Shown here: positions 1 to 6,694 of the stretch, in pieces | Layout: each line of letters opens with the position of its first letter | Numbering within the stretch: position 1 is the stretch's first letter | Origin: an uncultured Oxalobacter sp. | Lineage (GTDB): Bacteria; Pseudomonadota; Gammaproteobacteria; Burkholderiales; Burkholderiaceae_D | Reading direction: 5' to 3' | Assembly: GCA_905202055.1 (NCBI GenBank) | Contig: CAJKQK010000089.1 | Coordinates: 1-7,445, forward strand | DNA: 7,445 bases | Notes under the pieces: generated by a model | Seen by the model: only the letters and a program-made list of their open reading frames with translations | Told to the model about the DNA's origin: nothing | The model's database searches: none | Position numbers and translations under genes: made by a program

Positions 1-1293
1 GGTGCCGAACTTGGCAAATTCGGTCTTGACCGCGCCAAGGATTTGCCAGACTTCGGAAGAGCGTTTTTCCAGTGCCAGCGTCCTGAATCCCATTTGCAGG
101 CTGTTCAACAAAGCCGACAGGGTGGATGGCCCGGCAATGCTGATCCGGTGCGTGCGCTGTAACTCGTCGGAAAGCCCCGGACGGCGCATGACTTCGGCAT
201 ACAGACCTTCCGTCGGCAAAAAGAGCAATGCGAAATCGGTGGTATGCGGCGGTGCAAGATATTTGTCGGCAATCGTTTTGGCCTGCAAACGGATAGCCCG
301 TTCAAGCTCTTTTCCGGCGACGGCGACACCGTCGGTATCGGCACACTCGGACGCTTCCATCAGGCGTTCGTACTGTTCTTTCGGGAATTTGGCATCGACC
401 GGCAACCAGACAGGATGGGTATCGTCCCCCTTTCCCGGGAGTTTGATCGCGAATTCGACAATCGCCCCCGAACCGGGTACGGTTTCGACATTTTTGGCAT
501 ATTGCTCCGGCGTCATGAGTTGTTCCAGCAATATTTCAAGCTGGACTTCGCCCCAGGTACCACGAGTTTTCACGTTTGTCAGAACACGTTTCAAATCACC
601 GACGCCCATCGCCAGCTGGTGCATTTCACCCAGTCCCTGATGCACTTTTTCAAGCCGTTCCGAAACCTGTTTGAACGATTCACCCAGACGCTGTTCCAGC
701 GTGGCATGCAGTTTTTCATCGACAGTCTGTCGCATTTCTTCAAGCTTTTTGGCGTTGTCGGACTGGAGTTCACGGATTTTTTCTTCGAGCACGCCGCGCA
801 CTTCTGCCATACGCTTCGTATTCGATTCTGTCAGGGTCGTCAGCGTCTGGTGCAACGTATCGGAAAAACGCTTCATGGCTTCTGCCTGTTCCGCACGGGC
901 ATTTTGCGACTGGACGGCTATCCCTTCCCGCATTTTTTCGAGCTGTTCGTTGTTCGTGGCCGCCAGACGCGCCAGTTGTTCGGCAAATCCGCGCATCTGG
1001 TCGCTTTGTATCGTCGAGACACTGGTCATCTGATGGGTAACCCCCTGCTGGAACCGGACCAGCGTGGCAGCCAGTTCCTGTCGCGTGCCCTGAGCGCTCA
1101 AGAGTACCTGTTCGCGCAATTGCCGCTCTGTCCGTTCATTGACGGCCTGCATGGTATCAGCCAGTTCCCGCTGCCATTCCGGCAAGGCATCGGCCAAACC
1201 CGATTGGCGGCCCTGCCTGAAAAACTGAAGCAGGAGCAGCACAAGGCAGACAGCGACGAGGACACTCAGGAGATACAGTGCGGTTTCATTCAT
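1..1293 (-). CDS. rmuC: RmuC family DNA recombination protein (3' end outside window)
   Basis: The minus strand is open for 431 codons from an ATG at 1293 to the window edge with no stop, so the C-terminus is missing; E. coli RmuC is about 475 residues. The visible order fits the family: an N-terminal hydrophobic anchor at about residues 5-24, a long Gln/Glu/Arg-rich coiled-coil at about 40-220, then the conserved RmuC core. Core landmarks are GTWGEVQLE (245-253), LPVDAKFPKEQY (297-308) and the GPSTLSALLNSLQMGF stretch (388-403). RmuC proteins are nuclease-like and limit recombination between short inverted repeats; the biochemical reaction is poorly defined. An in-frame TGA lies 18 bases upstream of the ATG, and no other ATG, GTG or TTG fits between, so the start is well fixed. 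The ribosome-binding site is weak (GGAAAG, rather far upstream). It lies downstream of cadA on the same strand, 115 bases away, so some read-through is possible. Long plus-strand frames over this gene are shadows. Confidence 0.95.
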   Translation of the reverse strand, partial: MNETALYLLSVLVAVCLVLLLLQFFRQGRQSGLADALPEWQRELADTMQAVNERTERQLREQVLLSAQGTRQELAATLVRFQQGVTHQMTSVSTIQSDQMRGFAEQLARLAATNNEQLEKMREGIAVQSQNARAEQAEAMKRFSDTLHQTLTTLTESNTKRMAEVRGVLEEKIRELQSDNAKKLEEMRQTVDEKLHATLEQRLGESFKQVSERLEKVHQGLGEMHQLAMGVGDLKRVLTNVKTRGTWGEVQLEILLEQLMTPEQYAKNVETVPGSGAIVEFAIKLPGKGDDTHPVWLPVDAKFPKEQYERLMEASECADTDGVAVAGKELERAIRLQAKTIADKYLAPPHTTDFALLFLPTEGLYAEVMRRPGLSDELQRTHRISIAGPSTLSALLNSLQMGFRTLALEKRSSEVWQILGAVKTEFAKFGT

Positions 1294-1340
1294 GGGCAGG
1301 CGACTTTCCGTTCAGTCAGCAGGTAAACAGCAAACCGGTA

Positions 1341-1362
1341 GACTGTTTAATCTGAAACAGTC
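1341..1362. repeat. Perfect 8-bp inverted repeat between cadA and rmuC
   Basis: GACTGTTT (1341-1348) and AAACAGTC (1355-1362) are exact reverse complements around a 6-base loop. It lies after the cadA stop and about 48 bases before the rmuC start, both read on the minus strand. No clean T-run follows on either strand, so it is a poor intrinsic terminator. It could be a weak cadA terminator, an RNA hairpin in the rmuC leader or an operator. A further AAACAG at 1325-1330 could pair with CTGTTT at 1343-1348 instead. Confidence 0.5.
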
Positions 1363-1408
1363 CCGTTCATTCTGACATTATTTTACTCACATTACGCGTC
1401 ACCGTTCC

Positions 1409-3751
1409 CTATTTTCTCAAAACACGCAATCCATTCATCAGAACCAGCAGGCTGGCGCCCATGTCGGCAAAAACAGCCATCCACATCGTCGCCATGCCGA
1501 ACAGGGCGAGTCCGAAGAAAACGAGCTTGATGCCCAGTGCGATCATTATGTTCTGCCAGAGAATGGACCAGGTACTGGCGGACAGGTCGATCATTTGCGG
1601 AATACGGCGCAAATCGTCGTTCATGATGACGACATCGGCCGCGATATCGGTTCCGGCATCCCCCATCGCAATACCGATGTCGGCATGCGCCAGTGCCGGC
1701 GCGTCGTTGATGCCGTCGCCGATCATGGCTGTCACGCCATACTGCTTCTGAAGTTCACGCACGGCATCCAATTTTTCAGCCGGCAAAAGATTGCCCCGGA
1801 CGTTTTCAATACCGGCTTCGTCCGCTATTGTCTGTGCCGTCGTTTCATTGTCGCCTGTCAGCATAACGGCAACGATACGTTTCTTTTTCAGTTCGGCCAG
1901 TGCTTCTCTGGAACTTTCCTTTATCCGGTCGGCCACTGCAAAGATGGCGAGCACCTGTGCTTCGGACGCCAGAACCGTGACGGTATAGCCGAGTTTCTCG
2001 AATTCCAGCAACTGTTCATGAACTTCCGGAATACAAAGGCCTTTTTCCTCGATCAGCCTGTGATTGCCCATAATGAGAGCGTGCCCTTCAATGGTTCCTT
2101 TTATCCCTCTTCCCGGCAAATCTGAAAACAGGGTCACCGCTTTTCCTGACCGGTCAAGCCCGGCGGCAATGGCTCTGGATACGGGATGGGCCGAGCTGTC
2201 TGCCAGTCCCATCGCCCATGACAGGACGTCATCTTCCGAAAAAGACGAAGGGATGATTTTGACGCTCAGCAAACGCGGCTTGCCTTCTGTCACCGTGCCG
2301 GTCTTGTCAAGTGCGACGACCTTTATCTTCCTCGCTTCCTCAAGATACACGCCCCCTTTCATCAGGATTCCCTTCCGGGCGGCAGCCGCCAGACCGCTGA
2401 CGACCGTGACCGGAGTGGCTATCACCAGTGCACACGGACAGGCGATGACCAGCATAACAAGCGCCTTGTATACCGCTTGCCCCCAGCTCCAGCCGAAAAG
2501 GAACGGCGTCAGGACAGCAACACCGACTGCAAACAGAAAGACCAGAGGGGTATAGACAGCCGCAAATTTATCGACGAAACGCTGGGTCGGCGCACTGGCT
2601 TCCTGCGCGTCCTCGACTGCCTTGATAATCCGGGCGACGACCGTGTCGGATGCCAGTGCCGTGACGGCGAACTCGATCATGCCCGACTCATTGATCGTTC
2701 CGGCAAAAACCGGATCGCCGGGATTTTTATCGACCGGGATGCTTTCCCCTGTCACCGGCGACTGGTCGACCGTTCCATGACCGTTTTCGATAATGCCGTC
2801 CAGTGGAATCCGGCCCCCCGGACGGACGCGCACGAGCATCGCAAGGGACACATCCTTCACAGGAATGGCTGTCCAGACACCTTCGGCATCTTTAATTTCC
2901 GCTGTCGGCGGCGTCAAATCCAGCAAATTGCGAATGGCATTGCGTGCCCGGTCAACGGAACGCGCCTCGATCAGCTCGGCAATGGCATACAGGGCCATGA
3001 CCATGGCCGCTTCGGGCCACTGCCCGATCACGAAAGCGCCCGTTACGGCAACTGACATCAGGGCATTGATGTTGAAACGCCTCTGCATCAGGGCGGCTAT
3101 GCCTTTTCGGTAAGTGGAAAAACCGGACAGCCAGATAGCGGCAGCCGACAAGGCCATCCCACCGATTTTGACGGAGAGAAGATCGCCCCCGGCAAAGTCC
3201 AGAATCTCGACGGCAATCGCAATGGTCAATGCCAGCCAGAGATGGTAAACCCGGTCTTCTTTTTTGGGAACGCTGATTTCCGGCCCTTCTGTCACAACCG
3301 GTTCAGGCCGGTAACCGGCTTTTTTGATCGCGGCAACGCTTTTTTCGACAATCTCCCGGTTGGCGTCAATGGAAAGCGTACGAGATTCCAGCTGGAAATT
3401 CAGGCCACGGATACCGTTCACTTTGGCAAGAATTTGCCGGATGTCGTTTTCCTCGACAGAACAATCCATGCTGTCGATATAAAAAACGGCGTGCCCTTTC
3501 GGGTGACGCGACACTGAAGGAGCTTCGACAGCCGGACCATGTCGCGAACAGACGCAACTTCCACAGGAAAGATCATGCGAATGACGATGCCCATCTGCAT
3601 GGTCAGGCTCATCTGTGTGCCTGAGGCTGTGCGGTTCCTCATGATCATGAGGAACATGGTCGTGGGAATGCCCGTTTTCATGCGTGTGTCCAGGTGAACA
3701 GCAATCGTGCCCACCCTCGTGCCGATGATCTTTCGAATGTTCATGTGACAT
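1409..3751 (-). CDS. cadA: Zn2+/Cd2+/Pb2+-exporting P1B-2-type ATPase (CadA/ZntA)
   Basis: This 780-residue inner-membrane pump should use ATP to export divalent soft metals from the cytoplasm. The first 71 residues hold 19 His plus Cys17, 18, 63, 66 and 68. One HMA domain follows, with MDCSVEE at 95-101 replacing the usual two-Cys motif. Catalytic landmarks run in order: TGES (334), CPC (438-440) in the transport helix, the phosphorylated Asp of DKTGT (482), HP (522-523), TGDN (632) and GDGIND (678). In the last helices Lys742 and Asp763 sit 21 apart with Gly765 in DMG, the P1B-2 signature; the CPC-to-DKTG spacing of 44 also matches E. coli ZntA as I recall it. The frame extends to a GTG at 3772, but the ATG at 3751 has AGGAG seven bases upstream. 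It is divergent from cadR and probably activated by it. Which metal dominates (Cd, Pb or Zn) cannot be read from the sequence. Confidence 0.96.
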   Translation of the reverse strand: MSHEHSKDHRHEGGHDCCSPGHTHENGHSHDHVPHDHEEPHSLRHTDEPDHADGHRHSHDLSCGSCVCSRHGPAVEAPSVSRHPKGHAVFYIDSMDCSVEENDIRQILAKVNGIRGLNFQLESRTLSIDANREIVEKSVAAIKKAGYRPEPVVTEGPEISVPKKEDRVYHLWLALTIAIAVEILDFAGGDLLSVKIGGMALSAAAIWLSGFSTYRKGIAALMQRRFNINALMSVAVTGAFVIGQWPEAAMVMALYAIAELIEARSVDRARNAIRNLLDLTPPTAEIKDAEGVWTAIPVKDVSLAMLVRVRPGGRIPLDGIIENGHGTVDQSPVTGESIPVDKNPGDPVFAGTINESGMIEFAVTALASDTVVARIIKAVEDAQEASAPTQRFVDKFAAVYTPLVFLFAVGVAVLTPFLFGWSWGQAVYKALVMLVIACPCALVIATPVTVVSGLAAAARKGILMKGGVYLEEARKIKVVALDKTGTVTEGKPRLLSVKIIPSSFSEDDVLSWAMGLADSSAHPVSRAIAAGLDRSGKAVTLFSDLPGRGIKGTIEGHALIMGNHRLIEEKGLCIPEVHEQLLEFEKLGYTVTVLASEAQVLAIFAVADRIKESSREALAELKKKRIVAVMLTGDNETTAQTIADEAGIENVRGNLLPAEKLDAVRELQKQYGVTAMIGDGINDAPALAHADIGIAMGDAGTDIAADVVIMNDDLRRIPQMIDLSASTWSILWQNIMIALGIKLVFFGLALFGMATMWMAVFADMGASLLVLMNGLRVLRK

Positions 3752-3758
3752 GATTTTT

Positions 3759-3763
3759 CTCCT
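3759..3763 (-). promoter_or_regulatory. Ribosome binding site deciding the cadA start
   Basis: On the minus strand AGGAG lies seven bases before the ATG at 3751. This supports that ATG over the in-frame GTG at 3772 and the ATG at 3766, neither of which has a comparable site at the right distance. Starting at 3751 also gives the expected His-rich start, MSHEHS. Confidence 0.8.
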
Positions 3764-3774
3764 CATTGGCACTC

Positions 3775-3805
3775 ATTAAAAACCCTGTAGTCACTTCAGA
3801 GTCAA
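3775..3805 (-). promoter_or_regulatory. MerR-type cadA promoter with CadR operator
   Basis: Read on the minus strand, the -35 box is TTGACT (3805-3800) and the -10 box is TTTAAT (3780-3775), separated by 19 bp. That long spacer is the hallmark of promoters activated by MerR-family regulators, which untwist the DNA when metal is bound. Between the boxes lies a dyad: on the plus strand ACCCTGTAGT (3782-3791), one central base, then ACTTCAGAGT (3793-3802), with 8 of 10 positions symmetric. This resembles the CadR/PbrR operator pattern ACCCT-N-AGT / ACT-N-AGGGT as I remember it. The location directly between cadR and cadA supports the call. Confidence 0.88.
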
Positions 3806-3815
3806 GAGGTATTAT
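3788..3815 (+). promoter_or_regulatory. Probable cadR promoter overlapping the operator
   Basis: TAGTCA (3788-3793, 4 of 6 to the -35 consensus) and TATTAT (3810-3815, 5 of 6 to the -10) are spaced by 16 bp on the plus strand. The -35 box falls inside the CadR dyad, which would let the regulator repress its own transcription. This gives a leader of about 75 bases before the cadR ATG. TATGAT at 3830-3835 is an alternative -10, but without a good -35. Confidence 0.45.
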
Positions 3816-3898
3816 TCCGGAATTTGCGATATGATTCGGATGACATGATTCACGTCGGAAAACTGGCCGTGTGCAAACCTGAAAAAAGGATTTTATTC

Positions 3899-4411
3899 AT
3901 GAGGATCGGTGAATTGGCACAAAAAACCGGAATGCAGGTAGAAACTGTCCGTTATTACGAAAAGGAAGGGCTGTTACCCAGAATCAGCCGCACAGACAGT
4001 AATTATCGTGTATATACGGACGCCCATGTCGAACGCCTGCTGTTCATCCGCCACTGCCGCTCTCTCGACATGACACTGGATGAAATCAGGATTCTCCTTC
4101 ATTTCAAGGACATCCCTGACGAAAGCTGCGACAGGGTCAATGCGCTTCTGGACGAACACATCGGCCATGTGGCTGAACGGATCCGGGATCTGAAGAAACT
4201 GGAAAAACAGCTCAAAAACCTGAGAGACCAGTGCCGCGACGCAAAAGACATCGCCAGTTGCGGCATACTGAATGCCCTTTCCTGTTCCAAAACCTGCACG
4301 GCAATGACGATCAACAATGAAATGCCCCTGACACATGTTCACGCAACGCACGGAGGCGAGCTGCACATCGCATCGAAAAAGAAAAAAAATTCTGTTCCGG
4401 CGAAGGAATGA
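3899..4411 (+). CDS. cadR: MerR-family Cd(II)/Pb(II)-responsive regulator (CadR/PbrR type)
   Basis: This 170-residue cytoplasmic regulator should bind the dyad between itself and cadA and activate cadA when metal is bound. The N-terminal winged helix-turn-helix (MRIGELAQKTG, then VRYYEKEGLLP) runs to about residue 70, followed by a dimerisation helix at about 76-110. Cys77, Cys112 and Cys121 form the expected metal triad, with further Cys129 and Cys133. The 35- and 9-residue spacings and the SCGIL context resemble PbrR, as I recall it, more than P. putida CadR (35 and 7). The tail has His146, 148, 151 and 156, which is more CadR-like, then four Lys. The frame is open upstream to 3824, but MRIGEL is the family start and AAAGGA lies about nine bases before the ATG at 3899. 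A run of eight A at 4382-4389 lies near the 3' end. The metal preference among Cd, Pb and Zn is uncertain. Confidence 0.93.
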   Translation: MRIGELAQKTGMQVETVRYYEKEGLLPRISRTDSNYRVYTDAHVERLLFIRHCRSLDMTLDEIRILLHFKDIPDESCDRVNALLDEHIGHVAERIRDLKKLEKQLKNLRDQCRDAKDIASCGILNALSCSKTCTAMTINNEMPLTHVHATHGGELHIASKKKKNSVPAKE

Positions 4412-4422
4412 AAACCGGTTTT
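4411..4422. repeat. 12-bp perfect palindrome at the cadR stop
   Basis: AAAACCGGTTTT is self-complementary with no loop and starts on the last base of the cadR stop codon. It lies just upstream of the possible hpnD promoter. With no loop it cannot act as a terminator hairpin by itself, so if it matters it would be a DNA-binding site. Part of it (AAACCGGT) recurs at 1332-1339 in the cadA-rmuC gap. No regulator can be named. Confidence 0.35.
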
Positions 4423-4448
4423 GCTGCATTTTTTGAGAAAAATATAAT
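4421..4448 (+). promoter_or_regulatory. Candidate hpnD promoter
   Basis: A consensus TATAAT (4443-4448) follows TTGCTG (4421-4426, 3 of 6 to the -35) at 16 bp. It lies just after cadR and would give hpnD-hpnE their own transcription with a leader of about 65 bases. A second -10 candidate, GATAAT (4490-4495), lies nearer the start, with TTGTTC 16 bp upstream of it. The -35 match is weak in both. Confidence 0.45.
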
Positions 4449-4459
4449 TTTTCCCTCTG

Positions 4460-4484
4460 AAAACAGTTTGTTCCCGACTGTTTT
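4460..4484 (+). terminator. Weak hairpin with T-run after cadR
   Basis: AAAACAGT (4460-4467) pairs with ACTGTTTT (4477-4484) around a nine-base loop, and the T-run extends to 4485. The position, 49 bases after the cadR stop, suits an intrinsic terminator, but the stem is AT-rich and short. If transcription starts from the TATAAT at 4443-4448, the same hairpin would instead sit in the hpnD leader. The arms are the same ACTGTTT/AAACAGT words as in the repeat at 1341-1362, in the opposite order. Confidence 0.4.
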
Positions 4485-4521
4485 TACGGGATAATGGGGA
4501 CTTTCATTCATTCCTGCGCTT

Positions 4522-5358
4522 ATGTTGCCTGACGAATATTGCCAACAGAAAGCGGCGGCAAGCGGTTCCAGTTTTTACGTCAGTTTCCGTTTTCTCCCTG
4601 CAGACCGCCGTAAAGCCATCACGGCACTTTATGCTTTTTGTCGTGAGGTAGACGATATTGTCGATGACCAGACCACCGATGTGGTTCAGGCACGTTTCAA
4701 GCTAGATGGCTGGCGCAAGGAAATCGCCGAAATGAAGGCTGGCCGTCCCGACCACCTCATTACGCAAGCCCTTTTCCCCCATCTCGACACGTTCAATCTG
4801 GACATCAATCTGCTGCTGGCCATTATCGATGGCATGGAAATGGATCTGGACAAGGTTCGTTATGAAACCTTCGACGACCTCAGGAAATATTGCTGGCATG
4901 TTGCCAGTGCCGTCGGGATTCTCGCCGCCCGGATATTCGGTCTGAAAAACCCGCAAACGGAGAAATACGCCGAAAAGCTCGGACTGGCATTCCAGCTGAC
5001 GAACATTATCCGTGACGTCGGCGAAGACCTTAAAATCGGCCGCATTTACCTGCCTGCCGATGATTTGAAACAGTTCGGAGTCTCTGAAGACGATCTGGAA
5101 AAAAACCGCTACACCCCTGAATTTTCAAAATTGATGGATTTTCAGGCAAAGCGCGCCCTATCCCTTTACGACGAGGCTTTTGCCCTCTTGCCTGAAGAAG
5201 ACCGGCAATCGCAAAGACCTGGCCTGATGATGGCTTCCATTTATCGGGAATTGCTTCTCAAAATCGAAAAGAAAGGTTTTCCCGTCCTGACAGAACACGT
5301 CTCCCTGCCCAAAACGAAAAAGCTCTGGCTGGCCTGGAAGGCATATATCGATGAATGA
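4522..5358 (+). CDS. hpnD: Presqualene diphosphate synthase HpnD
   Basis: This 278-residue member of the squalene/phytoene synthase family should condense two farnesyl diphosphates to presqualene diphosphate, the first step of the HpnC-HpnD-HpnE route to squalene and hopanoids. The protein opens with PDEYCQQKAAASGSSFY (3-19), which I recognise as typical of HpnD rather than HpnC. The first Asp-rich site is REVDDIVDD (41-49). The second is IRDVGED (163-169), followed by the conserved GRIYLP (173-178). Both Mg-diphosphate binding sites are therefore intact, and the length is normal. The ATG at 4522 gives the family N-terminus, although no good ribosome-binding site precedes it (the nearest G-rich stretch, GGGGA, is over 20 bases away). 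Its 3' end overlaps hpnE by eight bases, so the two are probably co-transcribed and translationally coupled. hpnC, commonly next to hpnD, is absent here. Confidence 0.94.
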   Translation: MLPDEYCQQKAAASGSSFYVSFRFLPADRRKAITALYAFCREVDDIVDDQTTDVVQARFKLDGWRKEIAEMKAGRPDHLITQALFPHLDTFNLDINLLLAIIDGMEMDLDKVRYETFDDLRKYCWHVASAVGILAARIFGLKNPQTEKYAEKLGLAFQLTNIIRDVGEDLKIGRIYLPADDLKQFGVSEDDLEKNRYTPEFSKLMDFQAKRALSLYDEAFALLPEEDRQSQRPGLMMASIYRELLLKIEKKGFPVLTEHVSLPKTKKLWLAWKAYIDE

Positions 5359-6667
5359 ACGGGTCGCCATTATCGGCGCAGGCTGGGCAGGTTGCGCCGC
5401 AGCTGTCGAGGCAATCGACAACGGTTTCGATGTGACCCTCATTGAAGCATCCCGGCTTCATGGCGGACGTGCCCGAAAAACGATAGTCGAAGGAATGGCT
5501 CTCGACAACGGGCAACATATACTGCTCGGCGCCTATACGAAAACACTGGAGATGATGAAACGGGTCGGAATCGACACGGATGCCGCCTTTTTACGCCTCC
5601 CCCTGCAAATGCATTACCCGCCTGATTCGGGTGCCATGAATTTCGAAACGGCACGCCTGCCTGCGCCTTTGCATCTTGCTGTCGGACTGTTCAAAACGAA
5701 AGGGCTGGACCGGGAAGACAAAATCGCCCTCGCCCGTTTTTTTACCGCCTGCCGCCATATCCGGTGGAATATCGGTACAGACCGGCCTCTTGTCCGGCTG
5801 CTGGAACAGTTCTGGCAAACCCCGAGATTGTATGGCCTTCTCTGGCGGCCTCTTTGTATGGCGTCGATGAATACGACGCCGGAAAAGGCGTCAGCGCAGG
5901 TTTTCCTGTCCGTTCTGAAAGACAGCCTCGGTGCAAGACGGCATGCATCCGACATGCTTCTGCCGAAAATGGATCTCTCCGCCATTTTTCCTGAAAAGGC
6001 GGTCGATTACCTGACACGCCGGGGAGGAAAAACCAGAATGGGGGAAACCGTCAGGAAACTGGATCATGATGAAACCGGCTGGATAGTCAATGGTATGGGC
6101 GATGAACGCTACGACGCCGTTATCGTGGCAACTTCCCCTGCTGGCGCAGCCAGCCTTCTCAAAGACCAGATCGATGTGCCGCTGCTCGAGCAGTTCGAAT
6201 ACGAACCGATTTCCACCTGTTACCTGAAGTATCCCGACTCCATCCGTCTGGACAGACCTTTCTATGCCATGACTGACAATCCCGGCAAAAAGGAATGGGG
6301 GCAATACGTTTTCGACCGGGGGCATTTCATGCCCGGGCAGCAGGGACTCCTCGCCGTGGTTGTCAGCGTCTCATCTGTTTTCGGGGAAGCCGATAAGGAA
6401 ACACTCGAAGCGGACATTGCAAGACAACTGGCGGAATCGTTCAAACGTCCTGAGCTGGAAAGCCCTTTGTGGAGCCGCATTATCACTGAAAGAAGAGCGA
6501 CCTTTTCCTGCATTCCCGATCTCGAAAGACCCTCGCCGATGACTGAAAAAAAAGGACTGTTTCTGGCAGGAGACTATGTGCGCAAGGATTATCCCGCCAC
6601 TCTGGAATCCGCCATTTCAAGTGGAATCGAATCCGCTAAAATTTTATCAAAAAGACAACCTTCGTAA
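5351..6667 (+). CDS. hpnE: Hydroxysqualene dehydroxylase HpnE (FAD-dependent amine oxidase-like)
   Basis: This 438-residue flavoprotein should reduce hydroxysqualene to squalene, the last step of the HpnCDE pathway. It opens with a Rossmann FAD-binding motif, VAIIGAGWAG (5-14), with Glu32 at the end of the second strand to hold the ribose. GGRAR (38-42) and the family-typical LDNGQHILLGAY (51-62) follow. The C-terminus has the second FAD site, GLFLAGDY (402-409), then YPATLESAISSG (414-425), as in phytoene-desaturase-like enzymes. Length is typical and no motif is missing. The ATG at 5351 lies inside the last codons of hpnD, with GGAAGG (5336-5341) nine bases upstream, so it has its own ribosome-binding site as well as likely coupling to hpnD. 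The frame is uninterrupted to TAA. A related desaturase function is possible in principle, but the pairing with hpnD makes HpnE the best reading. Confidence 0.93.
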   Translation: MNERVAIIGAGWAGCAAAVEAIDNGFDVTLIEASRLHGGRARKTIVEGMALDNGQHILLGAYTKTLEMMKRVGIDTDAAFLRLPLQMHYPPDSGAMNFETARLPAPLHLAVGLFKTKGLDREDKIALARFFTACRHIRWNIGTDRPLVRLLEQFWQTPRLYGLLWRPLCMASMNTTPEKASAQVFLSVLKDSLGARRHASDMLLPKMDLSAIFPEKAVDYLTRRGGKTRMGETVRKLDHDETGWIVNGMGDERYDAVIVATSPAGAASLLKDQIDVPLLEQFEYEPISTCYLKYPDSIRLDRPFYAMTDNPGKKEWGQYVFDRGHFMPGQQGLLAVVVSVSSVFGEADKETLEADIARQLAESFKRPELESPLWSRIITERRATFSCIPDLERPSPMTEKKGLFLAGDYVRKDYPATLESAISSGIESAKILSKRQPS

Positions 6668-6688
6668 GGTTTCAACACCATTTTGCTG

Positions 6689-6694
6689 TATAAT
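6689..6694 (+). promoter_or_regulatory. Candidate -10 box for the rhodanese gene
   Basis: A consensus TATAAT lies 21 bases after the hpnE stop and about 85 bases before the rhodanese ATG, within a strongly AT-rich, T-tract-bearing leader (6670-6770). I see no good -35 box at 16-18 bp, and the TG of an extended -10 is off by one position. The call rests on the -10 match and its location. Confidence 0.35.

Noticed and set aside
244..1326. A 360-codon plus-strand open frame, plus another at 2-640, over the left end
   Set aside because: Both are antisense to rmuC, whose minus-strand translation has clear family motifs; the plus-strand proteins are Phe/His/Arg-rich with no recognisable domain.
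1341..1362. SOS (LexA) box upstream of rmuC
   Set aside because: The arms give CTGT and ACAG, but ten bases lie between them instead of the eight in the gammaproteobacterial LexA site, and no second box is present.
1461..3517. Several plus-strand frames of 65-192 codons across the ATPase gene
   Set aside because: They lie antisense to continuous ATPase coding sequence with all catalytic motifs; none has a ribosome-binding site and recognisable domain together.
3542..3751. Clustered CAT/ATG-like repeats suggesting a tandem repeat or CRISPR-like array
   Set aside because: The repetition comes from His codons of the ATPase tail; spacing is irregular and no fixed repeat unit exists.
3772..3772. 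GTG at 3772 as the cadA start, adding seven residues
   Set aside because: The added segment contains the AGGAG ribosome-binding site that serves the ATG at 3751, and the leader from the -10 box at 3775 would be absent.
3824..3898. N-terminal extension of cadR from 3824 or 3845
   Set aside because: MerR proteins start at the M-R/K-I-G-E-L motif, and a ribosome-binding site precedes 3899; the extension has no family similarity.
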